Positions 52,797-63,410 of a DNA stretch of 64,000 bases are shown here, in pieces (the stretch's first letter is position 1; every line of letters begins with the position of its first letter). The DNA is from Arthrobacter sp. QXT-31 (GTDB lineage Bacteria > Actinomycetota > Actinomycetes > Actinomycetales > Micrococcaceae). Made by a program: the position numbers and the translations under genes. The stretch covers positions 1,984,001-2,048,000 of the forward strand of contig NZ_CP019304.1 of NCBI RefSeq assembly GCF_001969265.1. The letters run 5' to 3'. The notes beneath the pieces were generated by a model. The model was not told the origin of the DNA, did no database searches, and saw nothing but the letters and a program-made list of their open reading frames with translations.

Positions 52797-54197
52797 ATGA
52801 CAGACACACACATCGGCAACGGCTTCGTGCCCTCCGGCCAGCTGCAGCTGGGCGTTTTCTTCCAGGGCGTTAATTCAGGCACCGTCTGGAAGTCGGCCGA
52901 ATCGGGATCACAGACGGACTTCGAATCCTTCCGCCGCATCGCCCAGACCGCGGAGCGGGGCCTGTTCGCCGCGTTCTTCCTCGGCGAGGGACTGCGGCTG
53001 CGGGAGCACCTCGGCCGCCCGCACGCCCTGGACGTCGCCGGCCGGCCGGACGCACAGACCATGCTGGCCGCACTGGCTTCCGTGACCAGCAGCATCGGGC
53101 TGGTGGCCACGCAGAACACCACCTACAACGACCCCGCGGATCTCGCCCACCGGCTCGCCTCGCTGGATCTGCTCTCCGGCGGCCGTGCGGCGTGGAATGT
53201 GGTCACCACGGACAACGCCTGGACCGGCGCGAACTTCCGCCGCGGCGGCTACCTGGACCACGCCGACCGGTACGTCCACGCCGAAGCGTTCGTCACCACG
53301 GCCAAGCGGATCTGGGACTCCTGGGCGGACGGCGCCATCGCTTCGAGCCCTGCCGCTGCCGCCTGGGCCGCGCCGGGTTCGGCCCGGCCCGTGCACCACG
53401 AGGGCAAGCACTACACGGTGGACTACGTTCCCCGGCTGCCGCGCAGCGCCCAGTACCGTCCGGTGCTGTTCCAGGCCGGCGACTCGCCAGAAGGCCGCGA
53501 CTTCGCGGCCCGGCAGGCCGACGTCATCTTCTCTGCGCACCCGAAGCTCGACGACGCCCTGGGCTTCCGCCGCGACATCGTCCAGCGCACGGTCAATGCC
53601 GGCCGCGGTGCAAACGACGTCAAGATCATGCCCGCGAGCGAGTTCATCCTTGCGGCCACGCCGGAGGAGGCACTCGAGAAGAAGAACTGGGTGCGGAGCC
53701 TGCAGATCGGGCCCGAACAGGCCGTCGCCTACCTCGAACAGTTCTGGGGCCGCGAGCTGCAGGAATTCGATCCGGACGGCCCGCTGCCGGAGATCGATCC
53801 CGTGGTGGAGGAGACCTCCGAGACCCGCGGCAGCGGTTTCCACGGCGCCAAGGCGAAGCAACTGGCGGACCAGTGGCGGGCTGAAGCCAAGGACAAGGGC
53901 CTCAGCATCCGGCAGTTCGTCTCCGCACGGACCAGCCGCGGGGACTCCAGCTTCACGGGATCCTATACAGAGGTGGCGGACCGCCTGGCGGAGTATGCCC
54001 GCACAGGTGCGGTGGACGGCTTCAACATCTCGCCATGGCTGATCCCCACCGGCCTGGACGACATCGTCAACCACCTCGTCCCGGAGCTGCAGGAGCGCGG
54101 CGTCTACCCCACCGGGTACGCCGGGTCTACGCTGCGCGAGAACCTCGGGCTGGCGACGCCGGTCCGGCAGCCGGACTCCGTCGGCGTGGAAGTCTAG
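52797..54197 (+). CDS. NtaA/SnaA/DszA family FMN-dependent monooxygenase (third of three)
   Basis: Monooxygenase of 466 residues, the typical NtaA/DszA length. Key parts are LQLGVFFQGVNSGTVWK, GLFAAFFLGEGLRLREH, SIGLVATQNTTYNDPADLAH, LDLLSGGRAAWNVVTTDNAW, and near the end DGFNISPWLIPTGLDDIVNH. These bind reduced FMN from a separate reductase and cleave C-S or C-N bonds. In Bacillus ytnJ and yxeK-type pathways related enzymes act on S-alkyl-cysteines. GGGAGAA precedes ATG 52797. No flavin reductase gene is nearby, so a reductase encoded elsewhere must serve. Confidence 0.92.
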   Translation: MTDTHIGNGFVPSGQLQLGVFFQGVNSGTVWKSAESGSQTDFESFRRIAQTAERGLFAAFFLGEGLRLREHLGRPHALDVAGRPDAQTMLAALASVTSSIGLVATQNTTYNDPADLAHRLASLDLLSGGRAAWNVVTTDNAWTGANFRRGGYLDHADRYVHAEAFVTTAKRIWDSWADGAIASSPAAAAWAAPGSARPVHHEGKHYTVDYVPRLPRSAQYRPVLFQAGDSPEGRDFAARQADVIFSAHPKLDDALGFRRDIVQRTVNAGRGANDVKIMPASEFILAATPEEALEKKNWVRSLQIGPEQAVAYLEQFWGRELQEFDPDGPLPEIDPVVEETSETRGSGFHGAKAKQLADQWRAEAKDKGLSIRQFVSARTSRGDSSFTGSYTEVADRLAEYARTGAVDGFNISPWLIPTGLDDIVNHLVPELQERGVYPTGYAGSTLRENLGLATPVRQPDSVGVEV

Positions 54198-54201
54198 GCA
54201 C

Positions 54202-54336
54202 ATGGGCAGCGTCTCCGGCGGCGAGGACCGCAGCACCCCCGAGCGGAACACCCGCGGGCCCTATGCGCTCGGCCACGACGACGACGCCGCCGACACCATC
54301 CGGCTCCAGCTGACCGTCCGGGAACTGCTCCTGTAA
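54202..54336 (+). CDS. Hypothetical 44-residue protein (uncertain)
   Basis: Short frame starting four bases after the monooxygenase stop: MGSVSGGEDRSTPERN, then GPYALGHDDDAADT and a hydrophobic end LTVRELLL. The codons fit the local GC-rich third-position style and it lies before the operon hairpin, so it may be a genuine last cistron. No good ribosome site or family is visible. It may also be the relic of a longer gene. Confidence 0.35.
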   Translation: MGSVSGGEDRSTPERNTRGPYALGHDDDAADTIRLQLTVRELLL

Positions 54337-54343
54337 CAACCCC

Positions 54344-54403
54344 ATCGATTGCTCCATAGGTGCCCTTTTCGAACCTCATAACGGCACCTGTGGAGCAGTC
54401 GAT
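54344..54403. terminator. Imperfect 21-bp hairpin ending the monooxygenase operon
   Basis: Arms 54344-54364 (begins ATCGATTGCTCC) and 54383-54403 pair over 21 positions with two mismatches. A second possible stem pairs AACCTC (54372-54377) with GAGGTT (54405-54410). It lies between convergent stops at 54336 and 54435. Confidence 0.7.
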
Positions 54404-54434
54404 TGAGGTTTAAACTCAGGGGGACCCGGCTTCG

Positions 54435-55217
54435 TCAGGTGGCCACGAGTGACAGGAAATCCTCAATCCATGTCTGCACTCGGCCGTCGTCCAGGTGCAG
54501 TCCGTGCCTGCCGCCGTCGACCTTTATCAGCTGCGCGCCCGGAATCCGTTCCGCCATCGCGACGGCGTTCGCAGCAGGCGCCAGGGCATCCTCGCTGCCG
54601 TGGATGATCAGGGTCGGGGCCTGGATTTGCGCAAGAACATCCCACGCATCATGCAGCCGGCTTGCCCTGAAGTGCCTGCTTTTGACCGCAGCGGAGGCCT
54701 GCACCCGAAAGAACGCGGCTACAACCCCGGGATTTCGCTCCACAAAGGCGGGGCTGAAGAACAGCGGCACCATGCGTGCCGGGTCACCGCTGGTGAGTGC
54801 GGCAGTGGCGGCAGCGCTCCGGCCTGGTCCCCTGGCGTCGCCGGCACTTGTTGCGGCCAGGACGAGCGACGCCACCCGGGAGGGGAAGTCCACTGCCATC
54901 CACTGCGCAGCGCGGCCACCCATCGAGTGCCCATAGACGTGGGCCCTGTGGACGCCGACCGCATCCAGAACGGCAACCGCGTCCGCCGCAAAGGCACGCG
55001 TGGTGTAGTTTTCCGCGCTGCCTTCCGAGCTGGCGCCGATTCCACGGTGGTCGAAACGGATGACCCGGAACGAACGGGCCAGACCAGGCACCACCGGGTC
55101 CCAGCCGGCCATTCCCGTCGCCTGCCCCGCCACAAGCAGCAGCGGTTCGCCGCGGCCTTCCTCCGTCCAGGCAAGCTCCGCCCCGTCGGGGGTCACGGCC
55201 TTTTTCAACGGGGTCAC
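54435..55217 (-). CDS. Alpha/beta hydrolase
   Basis: Hydrolase of 260 residues. Oxyanion region LLLVAGQATGMAGWDPVV, then FRVIRFDHRGIGASS, nucleophile elbow VYGHSMGGRAAQ (Ser), the acid in IIHGSEDALAPAANA (Asp) and the His in DGGRHGLHLDD complete a catalytic triad. Substrate is unknown; esterases and 3-oxoadipate lactonase-like enzymes are similar. Start GTG 55217 is chosen, with TACATT ending six bases upstream and no ribosome site, so a leaderless mRNA is likely. The longer frame to 55934 crosses the terminator of the next operon and is rejected. Confidence 0.88.
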   Translation of the reverse strand: MTPLKKAVTPDGAELAWTEEGRGEPLLLVAGQATGMAGWDPVVPGLARSFRVIRFDHRGIGASSEGSAENYTTRAFAADAVAVLDAVGVHRAHVYGHSMGGRAAQWMAVDFPSRVASLVLAATSAGDARGPGRSAAATAALTSGDPARMVPLFFSPAFVERNPGVVAAFFRVQASAAVKSRHFRASRLHDAWDVLAQIQAPTLIIHGSEDALAPAANAVAMAERIPGAQLIKVDGGRHGLHLDDGRVQTWIEDFLSLVAT

Positions 55218-55279
55218 CTGTTCAATGTACCCGCAGGGCGTTGGCCCGAGGATAGGGCAGTGAACGATTGGACCGCCAA

Positions 55280-55345
55280 AGCGCGAACGTACACTTGTGG
55301 CCCCATTTCGCCGCGGAAATGGGGCCACAAGTGTACGTTCGCGCT
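55280..55345. terminator. 30-bp perfect hairpin at the end of the cycA-purU-metF-like operon
   Basis: Left arm 55280-55309 (begins AGCGCGAACGTACACTTG), loop GCCGCG, right arm 55316-55345 exactly complementary. It starts 15 bp beyond the metF-like stop on the minus strand. Without a U-tract and with a 30-bp perfect stem it resembles a REP-like genomic element acting as a terminator or mRNA end. Confidence 0.75.
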
Positions 55346-55360
55346 GTTGGAGTGCTTGGT

Positions 55361-56182
55361 TCAGGAGGCGTTGGCGCCTGCCGGAGTGCTCCAGTCCGTC
55401 GCGGGCTGGGCTTCGACGTTGTTGAAGGTGTAGAGGTGGATGCCCGCGAGTGCAGGTTCCGTGGCGGCCAGTTCCGAGACCAGGGACGTGGATGAGTAGC
55501 TGCCGGCGTTCAGGAGCCGGCGCGCGAGCGGTCCCTTGCGGTTCAGGAACTTCAGCGACGGACCAACCCCGATCTTCGTGGCCAGCGAGATCAGCTTGGC
55601 CTTGGGGACGGCCCCGGCCACTCCCGCCCAGATGGGAAGGCCGACACCCTCGCGGCGGAGCAGTTCGGCGTACCAGCCGATCCGGGTGGCCGAGAAGCAC
55701 ATCTGGGTGACCACGCTCGAGGCCAGATGCTGCTTCTCCAAGAGTGCATCGAGCATGTCCAGCTCGTTGCGCTTCGGATGGCCTTCCGGATATCCGGCCA
55801 CGCCGATGGCCATGCTTCCGCCGGTCAGTTCGGCAATGTCCTCCATGAGCCGGAGGCTGTTGCCATAGGGACCGGCGGCTTCCACGGCATCGCCACCGAT
55901 CGCGAAAACCTCGGTGATGCCCGCGGCCTCGCACTCGCGTAGCAGGCCCGCCAGCTGGGTCCGGCTGCTGAGGCCCCGAGCGGCCAGGTGGGGAATCACG
56001 TTGTAGCCGAGCCCGCCCAGCTGCACGGCGGCCCGCACGGTGGCCTCCGGCCCGTGGTGCGGCAAACAGGTCACCGTCAGCGTGGATCCGGCAGGAACGT
56101 GCGCCTGGACGTCGCGGATGATGCCGTCCGTGGGAATGATCTCCAGACGCACCGGCAAGTGGTTGAATCGCACGTTTGTCAC
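55361..56182 (-). CDS. Methylenetetrahydrofolate reductase family protein (short, divergent)
   Basis: Protein of 273 residues with the MTHFR TIM barrel. Recognisable parts are LPVRLEIIPTDGI at the N-terminus, LTVTCLPHHGPEATV, YNVIPHLAARGL with the folate-side His, VFAIGGDAVEAAG in the FAD/NADH loop, and VGVAGYPEGHPK-like IGVAGYPEGHPKRNELD. It would reduce CH2-THF to CH3-THF, but is shorter and less canonical than E. coli MetF (296), recalling non-canonical actinobacterial MTHFRs. GTG 56182 overlaps the purU stop (GTGA). It is the last gene before the 30-bp hairpin. Activity is inferred. Confidence 0.82.
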   Translation of the reverse strand: MTNVRFNHLPVRLEIIPTDGIIRDVQAHVPAGSTLTVTCLPHHGPEATVRAAVQLGGLGYNVIPHLAARGLSSRTQLAGLLRECEAAGITEVFAIGGDAVEAAGPYGNSLRLMEDIAELTGGSMAIGVAGYPEGHPKRNELDMLDALLEKQHLASSVVTQMCFSATRIGWYAELLRREGVGLPIWAGVAGAVPKAKLISLATKIGVGPSLKFLNRKGPLARRLLNAGSYSSTSLVSELAATEPALAGIHLYTFNNVEAQPATDWSTPAGANAS

Positions 56183-57123
56183 CGCAGGATGACCGTCCGG
56201 TTCCCGGACAGGATGATTCTTCCTTCGGCGTGCCAACGCACAGCGTTCGTCAGGGCCTTGCACTCCGCGTCCTTGCCCACGGACGCCAGGTCCGCGGGGG
56301 TGTAGGTGTGGTCGACCTCGATCACCTGCTGCGCGATAATCGGGCCCTCATCAAGCTCTGAATTGACGTAGTGCGCCGTGGCGCCGACCGTCTTCACCCC
56401 GCGCTCATGCGCCTGGTGGTAGGGCTTTGCGCCCTTGAAGCTGGGCAGGAACGAGTGGTGGATGTTGATGGCCCTGCCGGCGAGCCGGGCGGTGGCCGAG
56501 TCACTGAGGACCTGCATGTAGCGGGCCAGGACCACCAGTTCGACGTCGAGCGCCTCCACGAGTTCCAGCAGGGCGCCTTCCGCTTCGGGCTTGGTGGCCG
56601 CTGTCACGGGGATGTGATGGAACGGGATTCCGTGCCAGGCCGCGAGCCCCGCCAGGTCCGGGTGGTTGGACACCACCGCTGCAATCTCCACAGGAAGTTC
56701 GCCGCTGCGGGCGCGGGCCAGCAGGTCGTTGAGGCAGTGGTCGTACTTGGACACCATCACCAGGATGCGCTGCTTGCGGTCGTGCCGCTCCAGGCGCCAG
56801 TCCATGCCCCATTCCCCGGCCAGCGGCGCGAAGCTTTCGCGGAGCTGTTCGACGGCGGTGGTGTCGCCGGCGGCAGTGTCACCCGGGGCGGCGGTTGAGG
56901 CGAAGTGCACCCGCATGTAGAAGTGCCCCGCGCTCCGGTCACCAAACTGCTTGAGGTCCACGATGTAGCACTCCTGCTTGAGGAGGAAATCCGCAACCGA
57001 CTGGACGATCCCGAGCGAATCCGGGCAGGAGAAGGTGAGCACAAACTCCCCGGTTCCGGGCCCGCGGGACTGGGCCGCCGCCGTCGGGCCCGCCGCCGTC
57101 CGCTTTTCCTCGGTGCCGATCAT
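56179..57123 (-). CDS. purU: Formyltetrahydrofolate deformylase
   Basis: Enzyme of 314 residues hydrolysing 10-formyl-THF to formate and THF. The N-terminal ACT domain begins FVLTFSCPDSLGIVQSVADF. The C-terminal formyltransferase-like domain has VSNHPDLAGLAAWHGIPFHH and the catalytic NIHHSFLPSFKGAKPYHQAH plus ATAHYVNSELDEGPII. ATG 57123 overlaps the permease stop (ATGA). It balances C1-folate pools, and here probably recycles THF when glycine cleavage loads it with C1 units. Confidence 0.96.
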   Translation of the reverse strand: MIGTEEKRTAAGPTAAAQSRGPGTGEFVLTFSCPDSLGIVQSVADFLLKQECYIVDLKQFGDRSAGHFYMRVHFASTAAPGDTAAGDTTAVEQLRESFAPLAGEWGMDWRLERHDRKQRILVMVSKYDHCLNDLLARARSGELPVEIAAVVSNHPDLAGLAAWHGIPFHHIPVTAATKPEAEGALLELVEALDVELVVLARYMQVLSDSATARLAGRAINIHHSFLPSFKGAKPYHQAHERGVKTVGATAHYVNSELDEGPIIAQQVIEVDHTYTPADLASVGKDAECKALTNAVRWHAEGRIILSGNRTVILR

Positions 57124-58610
57124 CCCTGGACGCTCTCTTTCTCCTGCTGCCGGCTGTCCGCAACCTCGCGGACGGCGTTTTCCTCGGCGCGCAGCTCGTC
57201 CTGGAAGGCCTCGTAGCGGGCAATGTGGGCAGGCCGGCGGCGCAGCACCAGCCAGGCAGCACCGAGGAGGACGAACCAGACCGGTGTGACCAGCAGGGCG
57301 GCCAGCGTGTCGGGTTGAGTGGTGAGGGTCCACAGCACAAAGCCGAAGAACGCGAAGACCGCCCACACCATGGGAATGCCGCCAGGCATCTTGAACTTGG
57401 AGGCGGTGTGCAGATGCGGGCGCCGGCGGCGGAAGGCGATGTAGCTGGCGAGGATGATCGACCAGACGAAGACGAAGCAGACGGCAGAGACGGTGGTAAC
57501 CATGTCGAACGCCTTGCCCACGTCCTGCCCGGCGTACATGAGCACCACGCCGGAGAGCAGCAGCACGCAGGACAGGAACAGGGCGTTGTTGGGTACCTTC
57601 CGGCGGGACAGGCTGCTGAAGACGGCTGGCGCATCCCCTTCCTCGGCCAGGCCGTAGACCATGCGCGAGGTGGAGTAGATGCCGGAGTTGGCCGACGACA
57701 TCGCCGAGGACAGGACCACGAGGTTGACCACCGTGGCAGCCGCCCCGAGACCGGCCAGCGAGAACATGGCGATGAACGGGCTGTGGCCGGCGGCGAACTG
57801 GGTCCAGGGCGTGACGGACATCAGGATAATGAGGGCGCCCACGTAGAAGAGCAGCACGCGCACCGGAATGGAGTTGATCGCCTTGGGCAGGTTCCTCTCC
57901 GGGTTCTTGGCCTCGGCGGCGGTGGTGCCCACCAGTTCGATGCCCACGAACGCGAACACGGCGATCTGGAAGCCGGCCACGAAGCCCATGAATTCATTGG
58001 GGAAGAAGCCGCCGTGGCTCCACAGGTTGGTGAAGCTGGCCTGCCCGGAGTCGCTCTGGAAACCGGTGAAGATCATGAACATGCCCACGATGATCAGGGC
58101 AGCGATGGCGATGATTTTGATGAGGGCGAACCAGAATTCGGTTTCGCCGAAGGCCTTGACGGTGGTGAGGTTCAGCAGCAGCAGGATGGCCACGGTGGCC
58201 AGGCCGGGGATCCAGAGCGGCAGTCCCGGCCAGAGTTCACGGGAGTATCCGGCGATCGCGATGACGTCCGCAATTCCTGTGATCACCCAGCAGAACCAGT
58301 AGGTCCAGCCGGTGAAAAAGCCCGCCCAGGGGCCCAGCAGGTCGGCGGCGAAATCGCTGAAGGACTTGTAGTTGAGGTTGCTCAGCAGCAGTTCGCCCAT
58401 GGCCCGCATGACGAAGAACAGCATGAAGCCGATGATCATGTACACGAAGATCACCGACGGCCCGGCCGCGGAAATGGTTTTGCCCGAACCCATGAACAGG
58501 CCGGTGCCGATGGCGCCGCCAATGGCAATCAGCTGGATATGGCGGTTGCTCAGCTGCCGCTCAAGGCGCGGAGCTTCCCCGGCCGGGGATGCAGGAGGGT
58601 GAATCGTCAT
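57120..58610 (-). CDS. cycA: Amino acid permease (CycA-like; glycine/D-serine/D-alanine type)
   Basis: APC-family transporter of 496 residues with 12 helices. The N-terminus ERQLSNRHIQLIAIGGAIGT and LFMGSGKTISAAGPSVIFVY, then NLNYKSFSDFAADLLGPWAG and YWFCWVITGIADVIAIAGYS, closely resemble E. coli CycA, a proton symporter for glycine, D-alanine, D-serine and L-alanine. ATG 58610 has GGAG six bases upstream (ATG 58622 is less likely). A tandem glycine riboswitch occupies the leader, which supports glycine as substrate. Alternative: related family members carry other small neutral amino acids. Confidence 0.9.
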   Translation of the reverse strand: MTIHPPASPAGEAPRLERQLSNRHIQLIAIGGAIGTGLFMGSGKTISAAGPSVIFVYMIIGFMLFFVMRAMGELLLSNLNYKSFSDFAADLLGPWAGFFTGWTYWFCWVITGIADVIAIAGYSRELWPGLPLWIPGLATVAILLLLNLTTVKAFGETEFWFALIKIIAIAALIIVGMFMIFTGFQSDSGQASFTNLWSHGGFFPNEFMGFVAGFQIAVFAFVGIELVGTTAAEAKNPERNLPKAINSIPVRVLLFYVGALIILMSVTPWTQFAAGHSPFIAMFSLAGLGAAATVVNLVVLSSAMSSANSGIYSTSRMVYGLAEEGDAPAVFSSLSRRKVPNNALFLSCVLLLSGVVLMYAGQDVGKAFDMVTTVSAVCFVFVWSIILASYIAFRRRRPHLHTASKFKMPGGIPMVWAVFAFFGFVLWTLTTQPDTLAALLVTPVWFVLLGAAWLVLRRRPAHIARYEAFQDELRAEENAVREVADSRQQEKESVQG

Positions 58611-58639
58611 AAGGAACTCCATTGTTCAAGTGGCGCCAA

Positions 58640-58848
58640 TGGCCACACTGACAGGGTTCCTCCCCGCTCTGTACTGGACCTGAGAGATTCCGCGGACATG
58701 GTTGACCGCTTTGCACCTTCGGTGAGCCCGGGCACGCCAGGCTGCTTTTCAGAGTTGCCTCGCCGCGGCGGTACGTGGGCCTGAGAGTTTCCTGGGGAGG
58801 GTTTGCTCCTACGGCGCCCGCTGATGTACCGGCAGGGCTCTCCCGCCG
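58640..58848 (-). ncRNA. Tandem glycine riboswitch upstream of cycA
   Basis: On the minus strand two aptamers follow each other. The first opens with GGGAGAG (complement of 58838-58844) and closes with CTCTCAGG (complement of 58780-58787). The second carries the diagnostic core ACCGAAGGTGCAA (complement of 58711-58723) and closes with CTCTCAGG (complement of 58679-58686). The short linker between the two includes GCGGCGAGGC. Between the second aptamer and the ribosome site a GTGGC/GCCAC hairpin can form near 58632-58648, perhaps the expression platform. Glycine-on control is typical. Confidence 0.93.
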
Positions 58849-58857
58849 CAGATCGTA

Positions 58858-58878
58858 AGCGTTTTCAATTATGAAAGC
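58858..58878. repeat. Near-palindrome in the cycA promoter region
   Basis: GCGTTTTCA / TGAAAGCG inverted repeat centred on AATTAT, just before the minus-strand riboswitch. TTACGATC lies inside or next to it and may be the -10 (TACGAT). It could be a regulator site or part of the promoter. Confidence 0.35.
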
Positions 58879-59035
58879 GAGGGCCGCGGTCCTGCCCTGG
58901 AAGCCCGGTCCGTGCCGGTCAGCCCAGTCCCGCTAGCCACCGGGTTCAGTGTGGTCTCGGTCACGAAGAATTGTCAAACCCCGGCTCCCCGAGGCCTTCA
59001 CGATCCTCGCCGCGGAGGCTTGGCCCGACCGCGTT

Positions 59036-59064
59036 TTGGCATTCGCCGCCCAGTGCTGTACTGT
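59036..59064 (+). promoter_or_regulatory. Promoter of the gcv operon
   Basis: -35 TTGGCA (59036-59041), 17-bp spacer and -10 TACTGT (59059-59064). The transcript would begin about 59071, some 35 nt before the glycine riboswitch. Confidence 0.7.
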
Positions 59065-59103
59065 GTGAGCCGAATCACCCACATCTTCATAGCCTTTCGA
59101 ACC

Positions 59104-59302
59104 GTGGCGGGAGAGTCCTCCCAGTCATGCACCGGGCAGGCGCCGTAGGAGCAAATCCTCCCCAGGAATCTCTCAGGCCCCAGTACCGCCGCGGCGAGGC
59201 AACTCTGGAAAGCAGCCAAGCATTGTTTGGCTCACCGACGGTGCAAGCGGACACCCGTGTCCGCGGAATCTCTCAGGTCCAATACAGAGCGGGGAGGAAC
59301 CC
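59104..59302 (+). ncRNA. Tandem glycine riboswitch upstream of gcvP
   Basis: Aptamer 1 opens GGCGGGAGAG (near 59106-59115), has GGAGCAAAT and closes CTCTCAGG (59170-59177). Aptamer 2 has the core ACCGACGGTGCAA (59234-59246) and closes CTCTCAGG (59270-59277). A linker of about 12-20 nt containing GCGGCGAGGCAACTCTG joins them. Long blocks are identical to the oppositely oriented riboswitch at 58640. Placed before gcvP-gcvT-gcvH, a classic glycine-on arrangement. Confidence 0.95.
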
Positions 59303-59348
59303 AAATCCATGCCGTGCCACCCCTGGCCGGCCAGACCTGGAGTTCCTC

Positions 59349-62201
<2,853 letters not shown>

Positions 62202-62210
62202 GGACCTCCC

Positions 62211-63344
62211 ATGACCGAGAACTACACCGCCCTCTACGACCAGCACAAGAAAGCCGGCGCATCCTTCACCGACTTCGGCGGCTGGCAGATGCCGCTGAAG
62301 TACGAATCGGAACTTGCCGAGCACCATGCAGTCCGCAATGCCGCCGGCCTGTTCGACCTCTCCCACATGGGCGAAGTCTGGGTCACAGGCCCGGACGCCG
62401 CGGCCTTCCTGGACTATGCCCTCGCCGGCAAGCTGTCCGCCATCACGGTGGGCAAGGCCAAATACTCGCTGATCTGCGACGCCGACGGCGGGATCATCGA
62501 CGACCTGATCTCTTACCGCCGAGCTGAGGACAAGTACCTCGTGGTGCCCAATGCGGGCAACGCAGCCAAAGTGGCCGCCGCCCTCGCCGAGCGCGCAGCG
62601 AACTTCGACGTCACCGTCGAGGACGCCTCCTCGGAGACTTCGCTGATCGCGGTCCAGGGTCCCAACGCGGAGGCGATCCTGCTGCAGCTCGTCCCGGCCG
62701 AACAGCACTCCCTGGTAACTGACCTGAAGTACTACGCGGCCGTTGAGGTCGGGATTGCCGTCGGCGGCGCCGTCCAGGATCTCCTGCTGGCCCGCACCGG
62801 CTACACCGGCGAGGACGGCTTCGAGATTTACGTGCCCAATGACGATGCAGCCCGTCTCTGGGAATCGCTGCTCGCGGCCGGCGAAGGGCACGGGCTGGTC
62901 CCCGCCGGCCTCGCCGCCCGCGACTCGCTGCGCCTGGAGGCCGGCATGCCGCTTTACGGCAACGAGCTCTCCCTCCGGGTCAACGCCTACGCGGCCGGAC
63001 TCGGTCCGGTGGTTTCCCTGGCCAAGGAAAGCGACTTCGTGGGCAAGGCGGCGCTGGCCGACCTCAAGGCAGCCGGCGTCGGTTCCACCATCGGGCAGAA
63101 GCTCGTGGGCCTCAAGGGCACCGGCCGCCGCGCCGCGCGCGGCCACTACCCGGTCCTCAAAGACGGCACCCTGATCGGTGAGGTCACGTCGGGCCAGCCC
63201 TCCCCCACCCTCGGCTACCCGGTGGCCATGGCCTACGTCGACGTCGAGCACTCCGAGGTCGGCACGCTGGTGGACGTCGACCTCCGCGGCAAGCCCGAGC
63301 GCTTCGAAGTCGTCGAACTGCCGTTCTATAAGCGCCAAAAGTAA
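62211..63344 (+). CDS. gcvT: Aminomethyltransferase, T protein
   Basis: T protein of 377 residues, transferring the methylene from aminomethyl-lipoyl-H protein to THF and releasing ammonia. It starts with YTALYDQHKKAGASFTDFGG, with folate-binding segments GLFDLSHMGEVWVTG and YLVVPNAGNAAK, then RTGYTGEDGFEIYVP and GLAARDSLRLEAGMPLYGNE. AAGGAC precedes ATG 62211, nine bases after gcvP. CH2-THF made here is the substrate for the MetF-like protein encoded in the divergent operon. Confidence 0.97.
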   Translation: MTENYTALYDQHKKAGASFTDFGGWQMPLKYESELAEHHAVRNAAGLFDLSHMGEVWVTGPDAAAFLDYALAGKLSAITVGKAKYSLICDADGGIIDDLISYRRAEDKYLVVPNAGNAAKVAAALAERAANFDVTVEDASSETSLIAVQGPNAEAILLQLVPAEQHSLVTDLKYYAAVEVGIAVGGAVQDLLLARTGYTGEDGFEIYVPNDDAARLWESLLAAGEGHGLVPAGLAARDSLRLEAGMPLYGNELSLRVNAYAAGLGPVVSLAKESDFVGKAALADLKAAGVGSTIGQKLVGLKGTGRRAARGHYPVLKDGTLIGEVTSGQPSPTLGYPVAMAYVDVEHSEVGTLVDVDLRGKPERFEVVELPFYKRQK

Positions 63345-63410
63345 CGCGCTACGGGCCCGACCGGCCCTCCCCCCGACCACAACAAGTTTCAAAACGTAAA
63401 GGACATACAC

